64,000 bases of DNA from Paraspadella gotoi (taxonomy: Eukaryota; Chaetognatha). The notes below the pieces were generated by a model. That model saw only the letters and a list, made by a program, of their open reading frames with translations. It was not told where the DNA came from and searched no databases. Of this stretch, positions 1 to 12,907 are shown piece by piece (position 1 is the first letter of the stretch; each line of letters begins with the position of its first letter). Location of the stretch: assembly GCA_051294375.1 (NCBI GenBank), contig CM119269.1, forward strand, positions 8,505,619 through 8,569,618, in the 5' to 3' direction. The translations under genes and the position numbers were made by a program.

Positions 1-3000
1 GTCGTTGTCGTTGTCGTCGTCGTCAGTTGTCGACAAATTTTGTCTTTGTTGATGACTTTTGTTATTTCGTGCGGAAATCCTAAAAATTGTAGTCAGTGTA
101 AAAAGAGTAAATTGTAATTAATGTAAGAACAGTTGCGGTCGTAAATGTTATTCTTTTCGTGGTCGACGCTTTCGTTGTTTTCGTTTCTCTTGCAGTCTCC
201 GCTTTCATTATTCAAATGATCTACGCGAAAAAAAAAAGGAGAAAATTTTGACGCGATTTATTCTCTTTTGTCACCTAAACATAAACAAAAGACAAAAATG
301 TTTATATAGAAAAAGAAAACAAAAGAACAACAACTTTCGAAGATGGCGAAGTCGGCGCTTGGGTGGGGATTAAGTAGAGTGGAAAGGGGGTGGGATGGTG
401 GTCGGGTGGCATGGTGGGCGAAGAAAACCTGGGAGGGCGGATGGCTATCGGCGGTTCAAAATAATTAATTAATTTTAAAAGAAATGAGTGTTTTATTCGT
501 ATTATAAACAAATAAAAGATTTTTTTTTTTTAATTATTTTTTTTTATAAGTTGATCGACAAATTTAAAGACTTAATAGTTGCCGAGAAGTTAATAACCAA
601 GACGGCAAGACACGTATTAAAATTATGCAAAAATTGATATCGTCGAGGGCGGGCTACAAAATGAGTCACAATTTAGGTCTCTAGGGGGAAGGGATTCAGG
701 GATATCTCCCCAGAAAATGTTACTAACGAGAAAAATCAAACTATCAAATAATACATAGTACGAGTTGGTCAGAGGGACAGATGGACTTCGAAAACTCTCT
801 GATAACGAGAGTTCATAAATTGGCCTAAAATAAACAGGCATATTATTGGTTTATGACATTTAAGTTTCATCATGCAGCAAGGGCAAATATACAGGATTTC
901 AAAGAATTGTATACCTTTTGTACTTTGAAATATGAATTCAGCGTAGGTAATCAAATTTATGGCATCACAGCCATCCTACTGATATCAACATATTAGTGCT
1001 ATGCAACATGATGCATCATGTTTACAAATACGATATTAAATTTTATTTAAAAAAATATAATATCCTACTCTCGTAGTAATAATTTTTGAGAAGAAATGGA
1101 AAATAACATATATAAAAGCCCGCCACAATGTATATATACATAAACGTAATATTTGAACATTACTCACCATCATTCCGCAAGATCAATTTTGACAGTAACT
1201 ATAGGATCAATTACTTTACATGCATAGAATAATAAAGCACCGGTAACTCTCAATTTTTTGGCATTTTTAAATTTTATATTTATTTTTCTAAATTCTGCTC
1301 ATATTACGGAACTTAGGAGAGATGATTTGAGTTGCTATTATTCCTTTTTTTACTGCGACTAAATTAAAATTGTTTTATCGATATCTTAATTCTAAATTTT
1401 AACACCTCTCAAAAAGAATAGTCATTACGCAATTTGTGTGTTCCAGTTTTTCATCATGAAAGTTGACTCGTGACACATTTTGAGGACGAGAAATGTTAGT
1501 AAACAATTTTTTATTAAATGCCCCCTATTTGCCCCCTGTACCTCTAAAGTGAAGTCGAGAGATGATCAGTTGGGACAATATTTCAACCTGCTCCCTCACT
1601 CTACATTGGATATCAAAAATCCTTTCTCTCTGAGAGCGAGGAGTTTCATTCATTGGCATGTTCAAAAATTGCACAACAGTCTTAATTCCTCGCTTCAAAA
1701 CTATATTACTGAATGACTATAAAACTACTCCATCTGAATCAATCACACATGTATTATATAATAAATGGGTAATTATCAATAGGCAAATTACCGCGGTTCA
1801 ATATTTGAAAGGCAGCCGCATGACAACTAAAGGCGTAGTAAAATTTCTAAATTTAACTTTCAATTAAAATTCTAAAAGTGCAGCGCAGCAATGAATACAA
1901 CATTGGATTCATACTAGATAAAACAGTTTAGGCCTGTAATAAAAGAATTTATCAAATACGCAATTTGTACCCTCTTACGCAGTAGGGCCATATTGATATA
2001 CGTAGAGAAGTACTAATCAATAAATATTAAAAATTTCCAAAACAGTTTATTTCTAAATTTTTTTTTGCACGAGTATGGCTATTTCGTCATAAAAAGTTGA
2101 TAAAAAAAAAATATAAACTCTTTTTAAAAAATTCCTTCATTAAGTGGCGTTTCAACCACAATTAGCAAAAAAACTATATTTTAAGCTGAAAAATTAACTT
2201 TTTATATTATCATAATAGGTAGGATTTTTTAATTTTTTAAGCCCACTTAAATGAAAGGTAATGTTTTTAAAAATGATTTATATTTCTTAATACAACTTTT
2301 GACGAGCTAAATTCAAAAATCTGCAATCCAGAAATTAATGAAAAGCCATATTTTGAAATTTTTCGCAATTTTATATAGAGATAAGTACGTATATGATAAA
2401 TAATAAAGCCTACTGCCGAATATTAAAACACATTTAAAATTTAATTTTTACATAGTTAATATTCTCTGCATGATCATGAATTGTTCATAATTCCGACATT
2501 TTCGAATTTTCGTCTATGTAACTTTCACTACCGCACTTAATGACCAAGTGCCCTTACAAGCTCCGGAATAATACCCGGCTAATACCAATGGTAATCCTGC
2601 TACTTTTGCCCTAAGGTTATCCAATCCATAAAAACCACATGCCTGTCCTCCAATAAGCTCATCCGCTAAAACTCTAGCAAAAGATTTCTTAGGCATGCTT
2701 AATAACCTTTTTATTCACATTATTCTCTGTGCTTTCACCTTATCTCTAATATCCATTAATTGCGCTCACTAATTAATTAAACCCATCTCTTTGAGCCGCG
2801 CTCTCTACCAACGAACACTAAGGGCCTTTTTTAAATAAAAAATTATAATAATAATCACAGATAAGCTTCTAAAATATATTATATTCGCGCATAGACAATA
2901 AACTTGGGAATAAAAGGGTTCTTTTGCGACTCGTATTTTCTAGAATAAAACACTACAATATGCAAATGAGTATAAAGTTTGTTTTTCCGTTGCAGGTAAT

Positions 3001-3225
3001 CTAAGTAAATGAAAACAATCAAAAAAATGAAAGGACCTTTGTGGCATTAAAAAAAAGCCACCGACACTCGAAAGGAACACTCGTCCTTAACTGGAGCACT
3101 TTGAGAAAAGCATCGGACGATCGGAACGGATTAAAGAAGCCGACTTCAGGAGCTTCAACGTCGGCTCCAGTGAGTCTCTTCAAAGTGACGGTTTCCTCGT
3201 CGCTCCAACGAGATCCCGACGCCCT
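1..3225. other. AT-rich non-genic stretch
   Basis: No convincing gene is visible. The DNA is AT-rich with many A and T runs. A (GTC/GTT)-rich patch opens the window (1-30). One isolated 61-codon reading frame on the minus strand (2514-2696) has non-repetitive composition but no recognisable family and no splice context. Confidence 0.6.
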
Positions 3226-3229
3226 GGGA

Positions 3230-3285
3230 GGTTTTTTTCTTTTTTTTCTTTTTTTTTTCTTTTTTTTTTCCTTTTTTTTTTTTTG
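3230..3285. repeat. T-rich homopolymer tract
   Basis: Runs of 7-11 T separated by single C or CC cover about 55 bp. This is a length-unstable tract. Reading frames across it are poly-F/poly-K artefacts. Confidence 0.8.
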
Positions 3286-5635
3286 AGATTGATGGGATGA
3301 TTGAATTTGGCTTGTGGGTGATTTGGGGTCGGAGGAGGAGGTTTTGGGGGAAAGAGATGGTGCTGGGAGACGGAAAGAAGGAGATGAAAAGAGAGACAGA
3401 TAGGAGAAAAAGGATCAATTCTGTAGAGATACCGGAGTCAATGATTAAAAATACTCTATGGGGCGCGTCGTATCTTTCTATCTCTCCTCACCTTCAATAA
3501 CCGCCCATATAAATTTCCATCTATAAAAGTAACGCTCTCCACCATTCATGTCTCTTCCACCGCCCACCATCCCCCATGAACCACCCACATCCCANNNNNN
3601 NNNNNNNNNNNNNNNNNNNATCACCATCCGCCACCCCAATCAACCCCCTATTCCAACCCTTGAAGAGCCACCGCCATCGATCGCGGCGGTCCGTGCTTCA
3701 ACCGCCAGATCACAAGACGACGCCGACGCCTGACGAAAAAAAAAAAAAGACGAGAAAAAAGAAAAAGAAAAAAGCAGGAGAAAAAAAGAAAGGAGGAATG
3801 ATATCACAGGTAAATTTTCGCGGGGCCACCAATTTTCTTTAACTCTGCTTCCTTGTCAGTTGGAGTCGGGCGTGAGGAAGAGAGGGGCAGGAGAGGAGGG
3901 CGGAAGGGGGTGGAGGGGGGAGGCGAAGAGAAGCGACTAAATCTCGGCGAAATAAAGGTCTTTTTTTCTTCGTCGGCATCGATTTGTCGAAAAAGTAGTT
4001 TATCACATCCGCCGAAGAGGACGACGACGACGACGACGAACGACGACAATAATTGCGATAACGGACGATATGACGGCAAATTGATCTTAAAAAAGACGAA
4101 CGACGACGACAATCAAGACGAATGACTACAATGGTCTTTTCTAACTCTTTTCCACATTTTATTAATTTTTCTCGATTTTGAATAGCATTTTTTAAAAGGC
4201 AAGTCGCCATTCACTATTTTTTCTCTGTCGCTCTCTCTCTCTCTTGCTAATTATTTACACCAGTTTATAAACGTAATAATTAAAATTAGAAACTTGAACT
4301 TTATTGGCAGCAAATCTTTGTTCTAGTAACGGTGAGGTGAAACAGTAAAGTAAGTTAAGGTGACATAAAGCAGAGTTTCACTTTAACTTACAGCGTCAAA
4401 TCGCACTTTGTTTCGTCCTTCACTTACGGCACCGTCGCCTGACCGACCTCTCCATCATCGCCAGCAGCCCGCAGAACGCTCACCCCTCAAAGCTCTGGCC
4501 ACCCTTGTAACTTTCGGCTTTCGCCCCTTCCTCCACTTCCTCCTCCTCCGCCTCTTCCTCTTCCTTCTCGCGCAAAAAGTCTCGTGCGCCAAACATCACA
4601 GAGACGCCGAACCATCAACGATGGAAGAGTCGTCGTCGTCGTCGCCAGTCAAACAATGGGACGGAACACAATTCCTCCGCTAAGGGATTTAAAGCGAACC
4701 ATCCTGGTTGAGGAAATGAGGGCAGAAAAAAACATTTGCGGAACGGATGCAGCGTAACACTCACGGTCTCTTCGCCATCTCTCTCTCTCTTTCCCCCCCT
4801 TTGCTCTCTCTCTCTTCTCTTCTCTCCTTCTCTTTTTACAGCTCTTTCTATCATGCTTTTTCCAACACTCTCTCCTCACTCTCCTACTCTCTCACTCTGT
4901 CTCTCTCTCTCTGCTCCTCTCTATCTCTATATCTCCTCTCTTTCTTTCTTCTCGTCGTCCCTTTAACTCTCTCTCTTTCTGCTCCGCTCTCTCTTACACG
5001 ACTCTCCTCTCTCTTTCTCGCTTATTCTAGCTCCTCTCTCATTCTCTTTACTCACTCACTCTCTCTCTCTCTACTTCTCTCATCATGCCTCCTCGTCTCT
5101 CTCACTCATCTCTCTCTCTCTCTCTCTCCTCTCTCTCTTTCTTTCATTGCCCCTGCCTCGCTCTCGGAATTCGTCTAGTTCCTCATGTGTCGCTCACAGT
5201 GCCTCACGTGGCGCGACGGCTTTTTCTCTTACTCTGCGCTTTCTTCACTCTCGCTCTTCGCTCTTTCGCTCCTCCTCCTCCTCTTCTTCGTCATAGGCGA
5301 CCGATCTTGACGATTAAAACGTCTCTCTCTCCGTCTTTTTCGTCCGCGCTCTGGCACCGGACCCTTGGAACAACAACATCGACGACAGACAAACAAACGA
5401 CACAAAACACTTTGATCGACTTTCGGTGGAACCGACGATCAACGCGCCTTTTATACGATTATAAAGAAAGAGATAGAAAGAAAGAAAGCAAAGAAGAAAG
5501 AAAGAGAGAAAGAAAGAATAGGAGAGATATGAAATGAAAAGGACGGGTTGCGAGGAATGCCTCCACCGAAGTGATTCCCGCGGCATGTGAAAATCGTGTG
5601 ATTCTTCACCTACAATCAAAAGTTCGATTCCCCAC
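3286..5635. other. Low-complexity purine/pyrimidine DNA, no gene seen
   Basis: The region contains a 25-N gap (3595-3619), GGA-rich and GAC-rich patches (3870-4120) and then CT-rich DNA. The open frames are biased to R/K/E or S/L because of base composition, not coding. I see no splice-consistent exon. Confidence 0.5.
4772..5150. repeat. Degenerate (CT)n-rich tract
   Basis: About 380 bp is dominated by CT dinucleotides with interruptions (CTC, CTTT, CACT). On the complementary strand it is GA-rich. Frames across it read as Ser/Leu-rich peptides. Confidence 0.8.
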
Positions 5636-6252
5636 TTGAAAATTGTCAGGGGAGGCTGTTGTCTGGTTATTGGTTGTGTTAGTTGTTTGGTCGTCGGTTG
5701 TCTTCGGTTTGACGCATATTTCCTATCAACATGCTTGTGTTTCACATTTCCGCTTGTAATGTTGATTTATATAATGGGGCGGCGATCCCCGGAGCCCGTA
5801 AAGTCATCTAACGTTTTAGTTTCCCAATTATGGTAGTGATTTCTTTTTCATGTTAGTTCATTGAATCCATCAGGAAACGAAAATTGCTTTTTACTACCTT
5901 TAAAAAAAAAATCAAAATTTGCTGCTGCAGTTGTTCGCCACATATCAGAGACGGACGATGCGCCCACAGAATTTCCACAGCAGCGCACAACGACGATATG
6001 CGCCCCCGCTAAAATTCCAACGAACAAAACGGGCGATGGCCCCACCCGCCAAATCCGCTAAATCATCTTGGCTCTTCGCCTTCGGGGCACTGCGACTTCT
6101 CCAGCGACGGAAAGATTCGCGCGGACGTTTTTGGAAGCTGCATGCGGGATCGCGGTCCAACAAGTGTTGTTGTTGTCGTTCTTCGGTCGTCCGTCCATTT
6201 CTGCGTCGCGTCTCGTCGTCCGATAATGTCAGGGGCGGTTTAAAAAGTATTT
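5636..6252 (+). repeat. Direct duplication, copy A
   Basis: This segment matches 6371-6979 in the same order and orientation. Shared landmarks include GACGCATATTTCCTATCAAC at 5711, TTCGCCACATATC at 5933, CTCTTCGCCTTCGG near 6071 and GCGGTTTA near 6235. Copy A carries many extra 1-8 base insertions relative to copy B. It may be a real tandem duplication or the same locus assembled twice from noisy reads. Confidence 0.75.
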
Positions 6253-6370
6253 TCAAAGCGCGGGCCCCTCGATAAAAAAATTTGAAGAGCGAGGCGGAAG
6301 AATTTAACACGACAAACCACGACTGAAGAATATATCAAAAAATGACAGTAAGTACGTTTTATTTTTATTT

Positions 6371-6979
6371 GACAAAATTTCGAGGAGGCTGTTGTTGTTA
6401 TTGTTGTTGTTGTTGTTGTCGTTGTCCGGTTGACGCATATTTCCTATCAACAGTTGTTCTCAATTCTCGCTTTGTAGTTTGATTTATAGCGGCGATCGCC
6501 GTAAAGTCTATTTTNNNNNNNNNNNNNNNNNNNNNNNNNNNNNNNNNNNNNNNNNNNNNNNNNNNNNNNNNNNNNNNNNNNNNNNNNNNNNNNNNNNNNN
6601 NNNNNNNNNNNNNNNNNNNNNNNNNNNNNNNNNNNNNNNNNNNNNNNNNNNNNNNNNNNNNNNNNNNNNNNNNNNNNNNNNNNNNNNNNNNNNNNNNNNN
6701 NNNNNNNNNNNNNNNNNNNNNNNNNNNNNNNNNNNNNNNNNNNTTCGCCACATATCCAAAAGGACGATCGCCACAAATCCACAACGACGATCGCCCTAAA
6801 TTCACAACGGCGATCGCCCCCAAATCCCTAAATCTCTCTTCGCCTTCGGCAACGCGAATTCCCAGCGACGAAAGATTCGCGCGATTTTTGACTCATCGAT
6901 CGCGCCAAAGTTGTTGTTGTTGTCGTCTTCGTCGTCGTCCTCGTCGTCGTCGTCGTCGTCAGATAAGGCGGTTTATTTC
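6371..6979 (+). repeat. Direct duplication, copy B (interrupted by a gap)
   Basis: Second copy of the segment at 5636-6252. Its middle is replaced by the 229-N gap at 6515-6743, and it runs into the next gap at 6980. The sequence is more regular than copy A, with repeated CGATCGCC motifs and clean GTT and GTC triplet runs. That suggests copy A is the diverged or error-laden version. Confidence 0.75.
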
Positions 6980-8344
6980 NNNNNNNNNNNNNNNNNNNNN
7001 NNNNNNNNNNNNNNNNNNNNNNNNNNNNNNNNNNNNNNNNNNNNNNNNNNNNNNNNNNNNNNNNNNNNNNNNNNNNNNNNNNNNNNNNNNNNNNNNNNNN
7101 NNNNNNNNNNNNNNNNNNNNNNNNNNNNNNNNNNNNNNNNNNNNNNNNNNNNNNNNNNNNNNNNNNNNNNNNNNNNNNNNNNNNNNNNNNNNNNNNNNNN
7201 NNNNNNNNNNNNNNNNNNNNNNNNNNNNNNNNNNNNNNNNNNNNNNNNNNNNNNNNNNNNNNNNNNNNNNNNNNNNNNNNNNNNNNNNNNNNNNNNNNNN
7301 NNNNNNNNNNNNNNNNNNNNNNNNNNNNNNNNNNNNNNNNNNNNNNNNNNNNNNNNNNNNNNNNNNNNNNNNNNNNNNNNNNNNNNNNNNNNNNNNNNNN
7401 NNNNNNNNNNNNNNNNNNNNNNNNNNNNNNNNNNNNNNNNNNNNNNNNNNNNNNNNNNNNNNGTTTTCAAATCATAAATCGTTGGAAAGAAATTTCGTCT
7501 CATTAAAAAAAAAGAGTTTTATCTCCCGTGAAATAAATTCATAAATGACGATTTATTTTTGTAACACTTGATTTTTATTTCGTAACTCAAAAGTTTTAGT
7601 GACNNNNNNNNNNNNNNNNNNNNNNNNNNNNNNNNNNNNNNNNNNNNNNNNNNNNNNNNNNNNNNNNNNNNNNNNNNNNNNNNNNNNNNNNNNNNNNNNN
7701 NNNNNNNNNNNNNNNNNNNNNNNNNNNNNNNNNNNNNNNNNNNNNNNNNNNNNNNNNNNNNNNNNNNNNNNNNNNNNNNNNNNNNNNNNNNNNNNNNNNN
7801 NNNNNNNNNNNNNNNNNNNNNNNNNNNNNNNNNNNNNNNNNNNNNNNNNNNNNNNNNNNNNTTAATGCTCTCTCGTCTTGCATTTAAAGCCTTTGAACTG
7901 GCCATTTTGAGCTCTAATAGAGCCTTTTTCCTATTCCACCGAAGCCAAAATACTCCCTAATGTACTGAATCTTTATTGTTGCGTCTTTTTTTTTCTTCTT
8001 CGTCCGACTTAAACTCGACCTCAAATTTGTTTACGTTTTCGTTGACTTCGTTTATTTTCTTGACTCGATTGAAATCTGGGCCAAGATTGACAAGACGGTG
8101 ATTCTGCCAAGCCATAGACATTGATGGCGACCAAACGGCCTTCTTTTCTCCCGAGTCGCAAGGCTGAGTTGCCCTCGACCGAAATATCGAGAGAATCTTT
8201 AAAACGTCTAAATGATAGTCTTTCTTTCTTTTTCCTTTTAAATGCCCTCGTCAGCATGCTTCATTGGCTCCTCGTTATTCGCAACCTTCTTGCTTTTCTG
8301 CTCTCACACCAACTAGCAATTTGAAAATTTCCGCAATAATTGCT
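6980..8344. other. Gap-rich interval, no gene seen
   Basis: Two gaps (6980-7462 and 7604-7861) take up most of the first 900 bp. The remaining sequence is AT-rich without coherent coding signal. Confidence 0.5.
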
Positions 8345-8692
8345 TTTCCCTCTTTCTTCTTAGCTTCTGCGTTCTACCCTTCTTTCATGTCTTCAGCATC
8401 TCGCCTTCTTTCTTCTTTGCCACTCTTTCATCCAATAACCTTTCCATGTCTTCATACAATGCTTTCCTCCCTCCTTTAACGACTTCCGCACCTTGTCTTC
8501 TTTCTTCTTTCCCTCTCTTTACTCCTTCCATGTCTTCCTACCTTTCCATGCCTTCTTACCATGCTTTCCCTCGTTCTTTAATATCTTCCGTACCTTGTTT
8601 TCTTTCTTCTTTACCTCTTTTTTCTCCTTCCATGTTTCCCCACCTTGCCATGCTTTCCCACCATGCTTTCTTCCCTCCTTTCCCCCTTTCCC
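8345..8692 (+). repeat. Minisatellite with ~100-bp pyrimidine-rich unit
   Basis: About three and a half diverged units recur. Each carries CCATGTCTTC, then ATGC/TACC-TTTCC text, then TTCC(G/A)(C/T)ACCTTG or a similar block, followed by TTTCTTCTTT. Units start near 8388, 8438, 8527 and 8628. Frames through it are F/S/P-rich shadows. Confidence 0.55.
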
Positions 8693-8812
8693 CCGATGGC
8701 GAATCTCGTCCGTCGAGGATTCGTTGAGAGACAGACCGACCGACCAACTCGAGTCTTCGACCCGAAAGCGAATTTGGATGCGAGATATCGAGGTCGCGAT
8801 GAACTTCATCGG

Positions 8813-9125
8813 GGTCGTCATCGTCATCATCATAACATTCGACATCATCGTCATCATTGTCATCATCATCATAACATTCAACATCATCGTCATCATTGTT
8901 ATCATCATCATAACATTCGATATCATCGTCATCGTTGTCGTCATCACCATAGCATTCAACATCATCGTCATCATCATCATAACATTCAACATCATCGTCA
9001 ACATTGTCATCATCATCATCATCATAATATTCTACATCATCGTCATCGTTGTCATTATCATCGTGATGATGATAACATCATCATCGTCATCAGCATCATC
9101 ATCGTCATCATCATCATCGACAATG
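8813..9125 (+). repeat. CAT-based minisatellite (~39-bp unit)
   Basis: Seven or so units of 30-45 bp recur. The core is CATAACATTC followed by (G/A)ACATCATCGTCATCATTGTC, built on CAT/ATC triplets. Because the unit length is a multiple of three, one plus-strand frame reads as repeated His-rich blocks with N-I-(Q/R) spacers. I treat this as repeat DNA, since no start or splice context supports a protein. Confidence 0.75.
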
Positions 9126-9933
9126 ACAACTGCGATATTTTTTCTGCTACTGCTTGTTACTTACATATAGATGTCAAGAACGATTNNNNNNNNNNNNNNN
9201 NNNNNNNNNNNNNNNNNNNNNNNNNNNNNNNNNNNNNNNNNNNNNNNNNNNNNNNNNNNNNNNNNNNNNNNNNNNNNNNNNNNNNNNNNNNNNNNNNNNN
9301 NNNNNNNNNNNNNNNNNNNNNNNNNNNNNNNNNNNNNNNNNNNNNNNNNNNNNNNNNNNNNNNNNNNNNNNNNNNNNNNNNNNNNNNNNNNNNNNNNNNN
9401 NNNNNNNNNNNNNNNNNNNNNNNNNNNNNNNNNNNNNNNNNNNNNNNNNNNNNNNNNNNNNNNNNNNNNNNNNNNNNNNNNNNNNNNNNNNNNNNNNNNN
9501 NNNNNNNNNNNNNNNNNNNNNNNNNNNNNNNNNNNNNNNNNNNNNNNNNNNNNNNNNNNNNNNNNNNNNNNNNNNNNNNNNNNNNNNNNNNNNNNNNNNN
9601 NNNNNNNNNNNNNNNNNNNNNNNNNNNNNNNNNNNNNNNNNNNNNNNNNNNNNNNNNNNNNNNNNNNNNNNNNNNNNNNNNNNNNNNNNNNNNNNNNNNN
9701 NNNNNNNNNNNNNNNNNNNNNNNNNNNNNNNNNNNNNNNNNNNNNNNNNNNNNNNNNNNNNNNNNNNNNNNNNNNNNNNNNNNNNNNNNNNNNNNNNNNN
9801 NNNNNNNNNNNNNNNNNNNNNNNNNNNNNNAGAGAGAGAGAGACCATACGACGGAGGTTAAAGGTCGAACGAGATCGCGTGGGTCAACTGAGTTTGAATA
9901 GTGAAAGGAAAAGTAAACAAACACGGAGGTAGA

Positions 9934-9985
9934 CTGACTGCGCACGTGACTTTGCACGTGACTTTGCGTGTGACTTTGCGTGTGA
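9934..9985 (+). repeat. Short tandem array of CACGTG-containing 13-mers
   Basis: Four consecutive units of about 13 bp read GCACGTGACTTT, with the last two mutated to GCGTGTGACTTT and GCGTGTGACC. The first two contain the palindromic E-box CACGTG. It lies just after the gap at 9186-9830. Confidence 0.7.
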
Positions 9986-11478
9986 CCTCACGCCCCGAAT
10001 CATGAGACGAGAAACGATTTATTTCTTATGATGAAATGAATTATTCGATTCTCTAAATCCACAGGGAACATTTTTTTTTAATACGCTAAAGCTTGGAATT
10101 TCTATTACGGAAAAAAACCAGAGTCTTTTAGTATATCATTTATAGGATTTTATTACAATTTATGACAATTTATGACATTGTAACGAGAAAAGTAAACAAA
10201 TTTAAAAGCTTCTTTCTTGCTTCTCATTTGGAATTTTAGATCCCGAGATCGAGAATCGAATTGGATGGATCTTGTTCGTCGATCGAAAAGTCAAGTAAAG
10301 CCACGCCTACAAATCCGATCCAGACTTCCTCGCTAATCACCATAATCGAGGCCGAGTCGTTGTTGTCGTTGTTGTTGTTTTTGTCTTCATCTTCGTCGTC
10401 CTTCATCCTTTTAAATTCGGTTGCCGGGATTTTATCTCCGCNNNNNNNNNNNNNNNNNNNNNNNNNNNNNNNNNNNNNNNNNNNNNNNNNNNNNNNNNNN
10501 NNNNNNNNNNNNNNNNNNNNNNNNNNNNNNNNNNNNNNNNNNNNNNNNNNNNNNNNNNNNNNNNNNNNNNNNNNNNNNNNNNNNNNNNNNGAGAGAGAGA
10601 GAGAGAGAGAGAGAGAGGTTATAATGAGAAAGTGGAAAAGATCATGAAAAACTTTTCTCGTTCATTTTTATCTTCAGACGATTGACTTTTGACCCGAAAG
10701 ATAAAAAAGGTGATAAAAACCGGAGATATAACCAGATGTTGTTCATCACGTGATCATTAGTGTGTCACGTGACTCTATTTCACGCGAAGTCACGAAATCC
10801 GAGTCACACACGAGTCAATGAGTCAGGCGTCGTTCGGTGAACGCGAACGAACAACTTCACAAATTCTTGTGAAGGCAGTTAAATTATCGTGAACAAGGGA
10901 AATAGAAAGTGACGGGGATTGGAAAAAGTTGTTTTAGCTTTCTCGGTAGTTAATTAAACGAAATTTAGTTGTTTGGTATTTAGTTAGTACTTAGTTATTT
11001 AGTTTCTATTTGTACAATTTGTCATTACGAAATACGAAAATTTTGATTTTGAGTACAAACCGTGATAAGTTTTAAAAACCTATATTAATCTTAACCATCC
11101 AGTTTATTTTCATTTGTGATTACAATTGAATAATAATTGGTTCTTGCTTTTTTTTTTACTTTTTTTTTTCCTTCTAATCTGAAGTCAAAAGAAAATTCGA
11201 GGCGACAAAACCTTTTAGGCTTTCGACCTTCGGACGAAGGCTCTGGCTTTGGAAGAGGAGGGAGGAAGAGAAGGGGGAAGGGAGAGAGGAGGGGAAAGAG
11301 GAGAAGGGGAAGGAAATGGGGATGAAGGAGGAAGAGAAAGGGGGAAAGGGGGAAAAGAGGAAGAAGAGTGGAGGAGAAATCTATGGATATTGGGAATTGC
11401 TTAGAGGACATTGAGAAAGTGGTTGGGGAAAAATACATTTAAAGTAAAGAAGACTGAAAGAGTGGAGAGATGGGAAGA
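9986..11478. other. Non-genic interval with a gap
   Basis: Mostly AT-rich sequence with the gap 10442-10590, whose right edge is (GA)n. CACGTG recurs at 10747 and 10768 beside several GAGTCAC/GTCACG motifs. A purine-rich patch (GGA/GAA) spans 11230-11380. No supported gene. Confidence 0.5.
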
Positions 11479-11615
11479 TCGTATGAAATTGGTACAAACA
11501 ATATAAAAAAATATTAATTCGTTTATTGAATAGGCTATCTTGCCCCCTACTTTGGAAAGGCTATGATGGTTTGAGGCCTCCATCAAACATACGAGATTGG
11601 AACAACCTGCAAGTC
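11479..11615 (-). repeat. Dispersed repeat family R, truncated copy 3
   Basis: Minus-strand partial copy of the repeat at 14313-14588 and 56241-56487. It matches their 3' half: the terminal TATTGGTTGTACCAATTTC block, the GGGGCAAGATAGC core and the GGAGGCC / CCACCAAAGCC block. The part corresponding to the 5' half is lost or unrecognisable. Confidence 0.7.
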
Positions 11616-11871
11616 GTGACCGATTCGGGAAAAGGCCAGAGAGGGAAAGAAGGGAGACTGAAGGGAAATAGCGAGGTGGGATGAAAAATAAGAAGAGGGG
11701 ATAGGAAAAGGGATAGAAAATTTAAGAAAGGGATAGAAAGAGGGTGGTGAAAGGAGTTTTCCTTTAATCCCATTTTCTTTTCTTTTTTTTTCTTTTTTCT
11801 TCTTTTTTTTTCGGAAAAAAATCCTGAGTCAGAAGTTGATCGAATTTCGTTTCCTCGGGAGTCGCGAGTCT

Positions 11872-11999
<128 letters not shown>

Positions 12000-12139
12000 C
12001 CCTGGTAAATCACGCACGATGGACCAAAATTAGGGATAAAACTTTGTTCTTTTTTTCTCCTGAAAGGTGATCTGGTAATGAGAGAAAGAGTTAGGAGGAG
12101 AGAAAGCACGAGCCGTGCGACTGAGAGGAGAGTGAGAGA

Positions 12140-12140
12140 C

Positions 12141-12187
<47 letters not shown>
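12140..12187. repeat. (GA)n microsatellite
   Basis: About 24 GA units preceded by GAGACAGAGA variants. DNA between here and 12620 is AT-rich with no gene. Confidence 0.9.
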
Positions 12188-12189
<2 letters not shown>

Positions 12190-12621
12190 GTGTTTAAAAT
12201 ATAAACACATGGATATTTATGTCATTTAAAATACATAGTGTCGATTCATTATATCATTGGTGGACATTATGACACTTTCAAAGACATTAGTCAACCTGTA
12301 CAGTGTACAGTGTACACGAGTGTTTTTCTGAGAATTAAATATAATTTAAAGAATTTATTGTACTCACTACTCAGTATAAAGTAAATTAAAGATAAATTCA
12401 TTTTTTAAAATGTCCTTTATAATAATTTTCGACGATTTTTGTAGCCTCTTTTTGGCCTCAGTATGGCCCCTTCGTGGCCTCTCAGTGGCCATTCTGAGGC
12501 CCCTTTAAGCTCCTTCTCGCTGAATCAAAAGCCGACACCGATAATCGATCTCCACCCTCCACTCTCCCCCTCGCCCCCCCCTCTCCCCCCAAAAAACCAC
12601 TTCCCTCGGTTGACAGCTGGC

Positions 12622-12627
12622 CTCTCT

Positions 12628-12693
<66 letters not shown>

Positions 12694-12840
12694 CCTCTCT
12701 CATTTAGTCGCTGAGATCGAAAAGAAAATATCACCGCGAAATAAAGAAAACAATTCGGGAAGAGAAAGACACATCGATTAAATCGACACAAGAACAAAAA
12801 TGTTCTGGTGTCTCGCTCTCTGTCTCTCTCTTTCCTCTCT

Positions 12841-12907
<67 letters not shown>
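12622..12907. repeat. Two (CT)n tracts in inverse orientation to the preceding GA tracts
   Basis: CT-rich tracts at 12622-12700 and 12826-12907 are separated by ~120 bp of unique AT-rich DNA. With the GA tracts at 11880 and 12140 they form inverted dinucleotide pairs. Confidence 0.9.

Noticed and set aside
8645-9932. Apparent 225-418 codon frames
   Set aside because: They consist of a minisatellite, a CAT array and the N gap 9186-9830. No real protein can be read through N.
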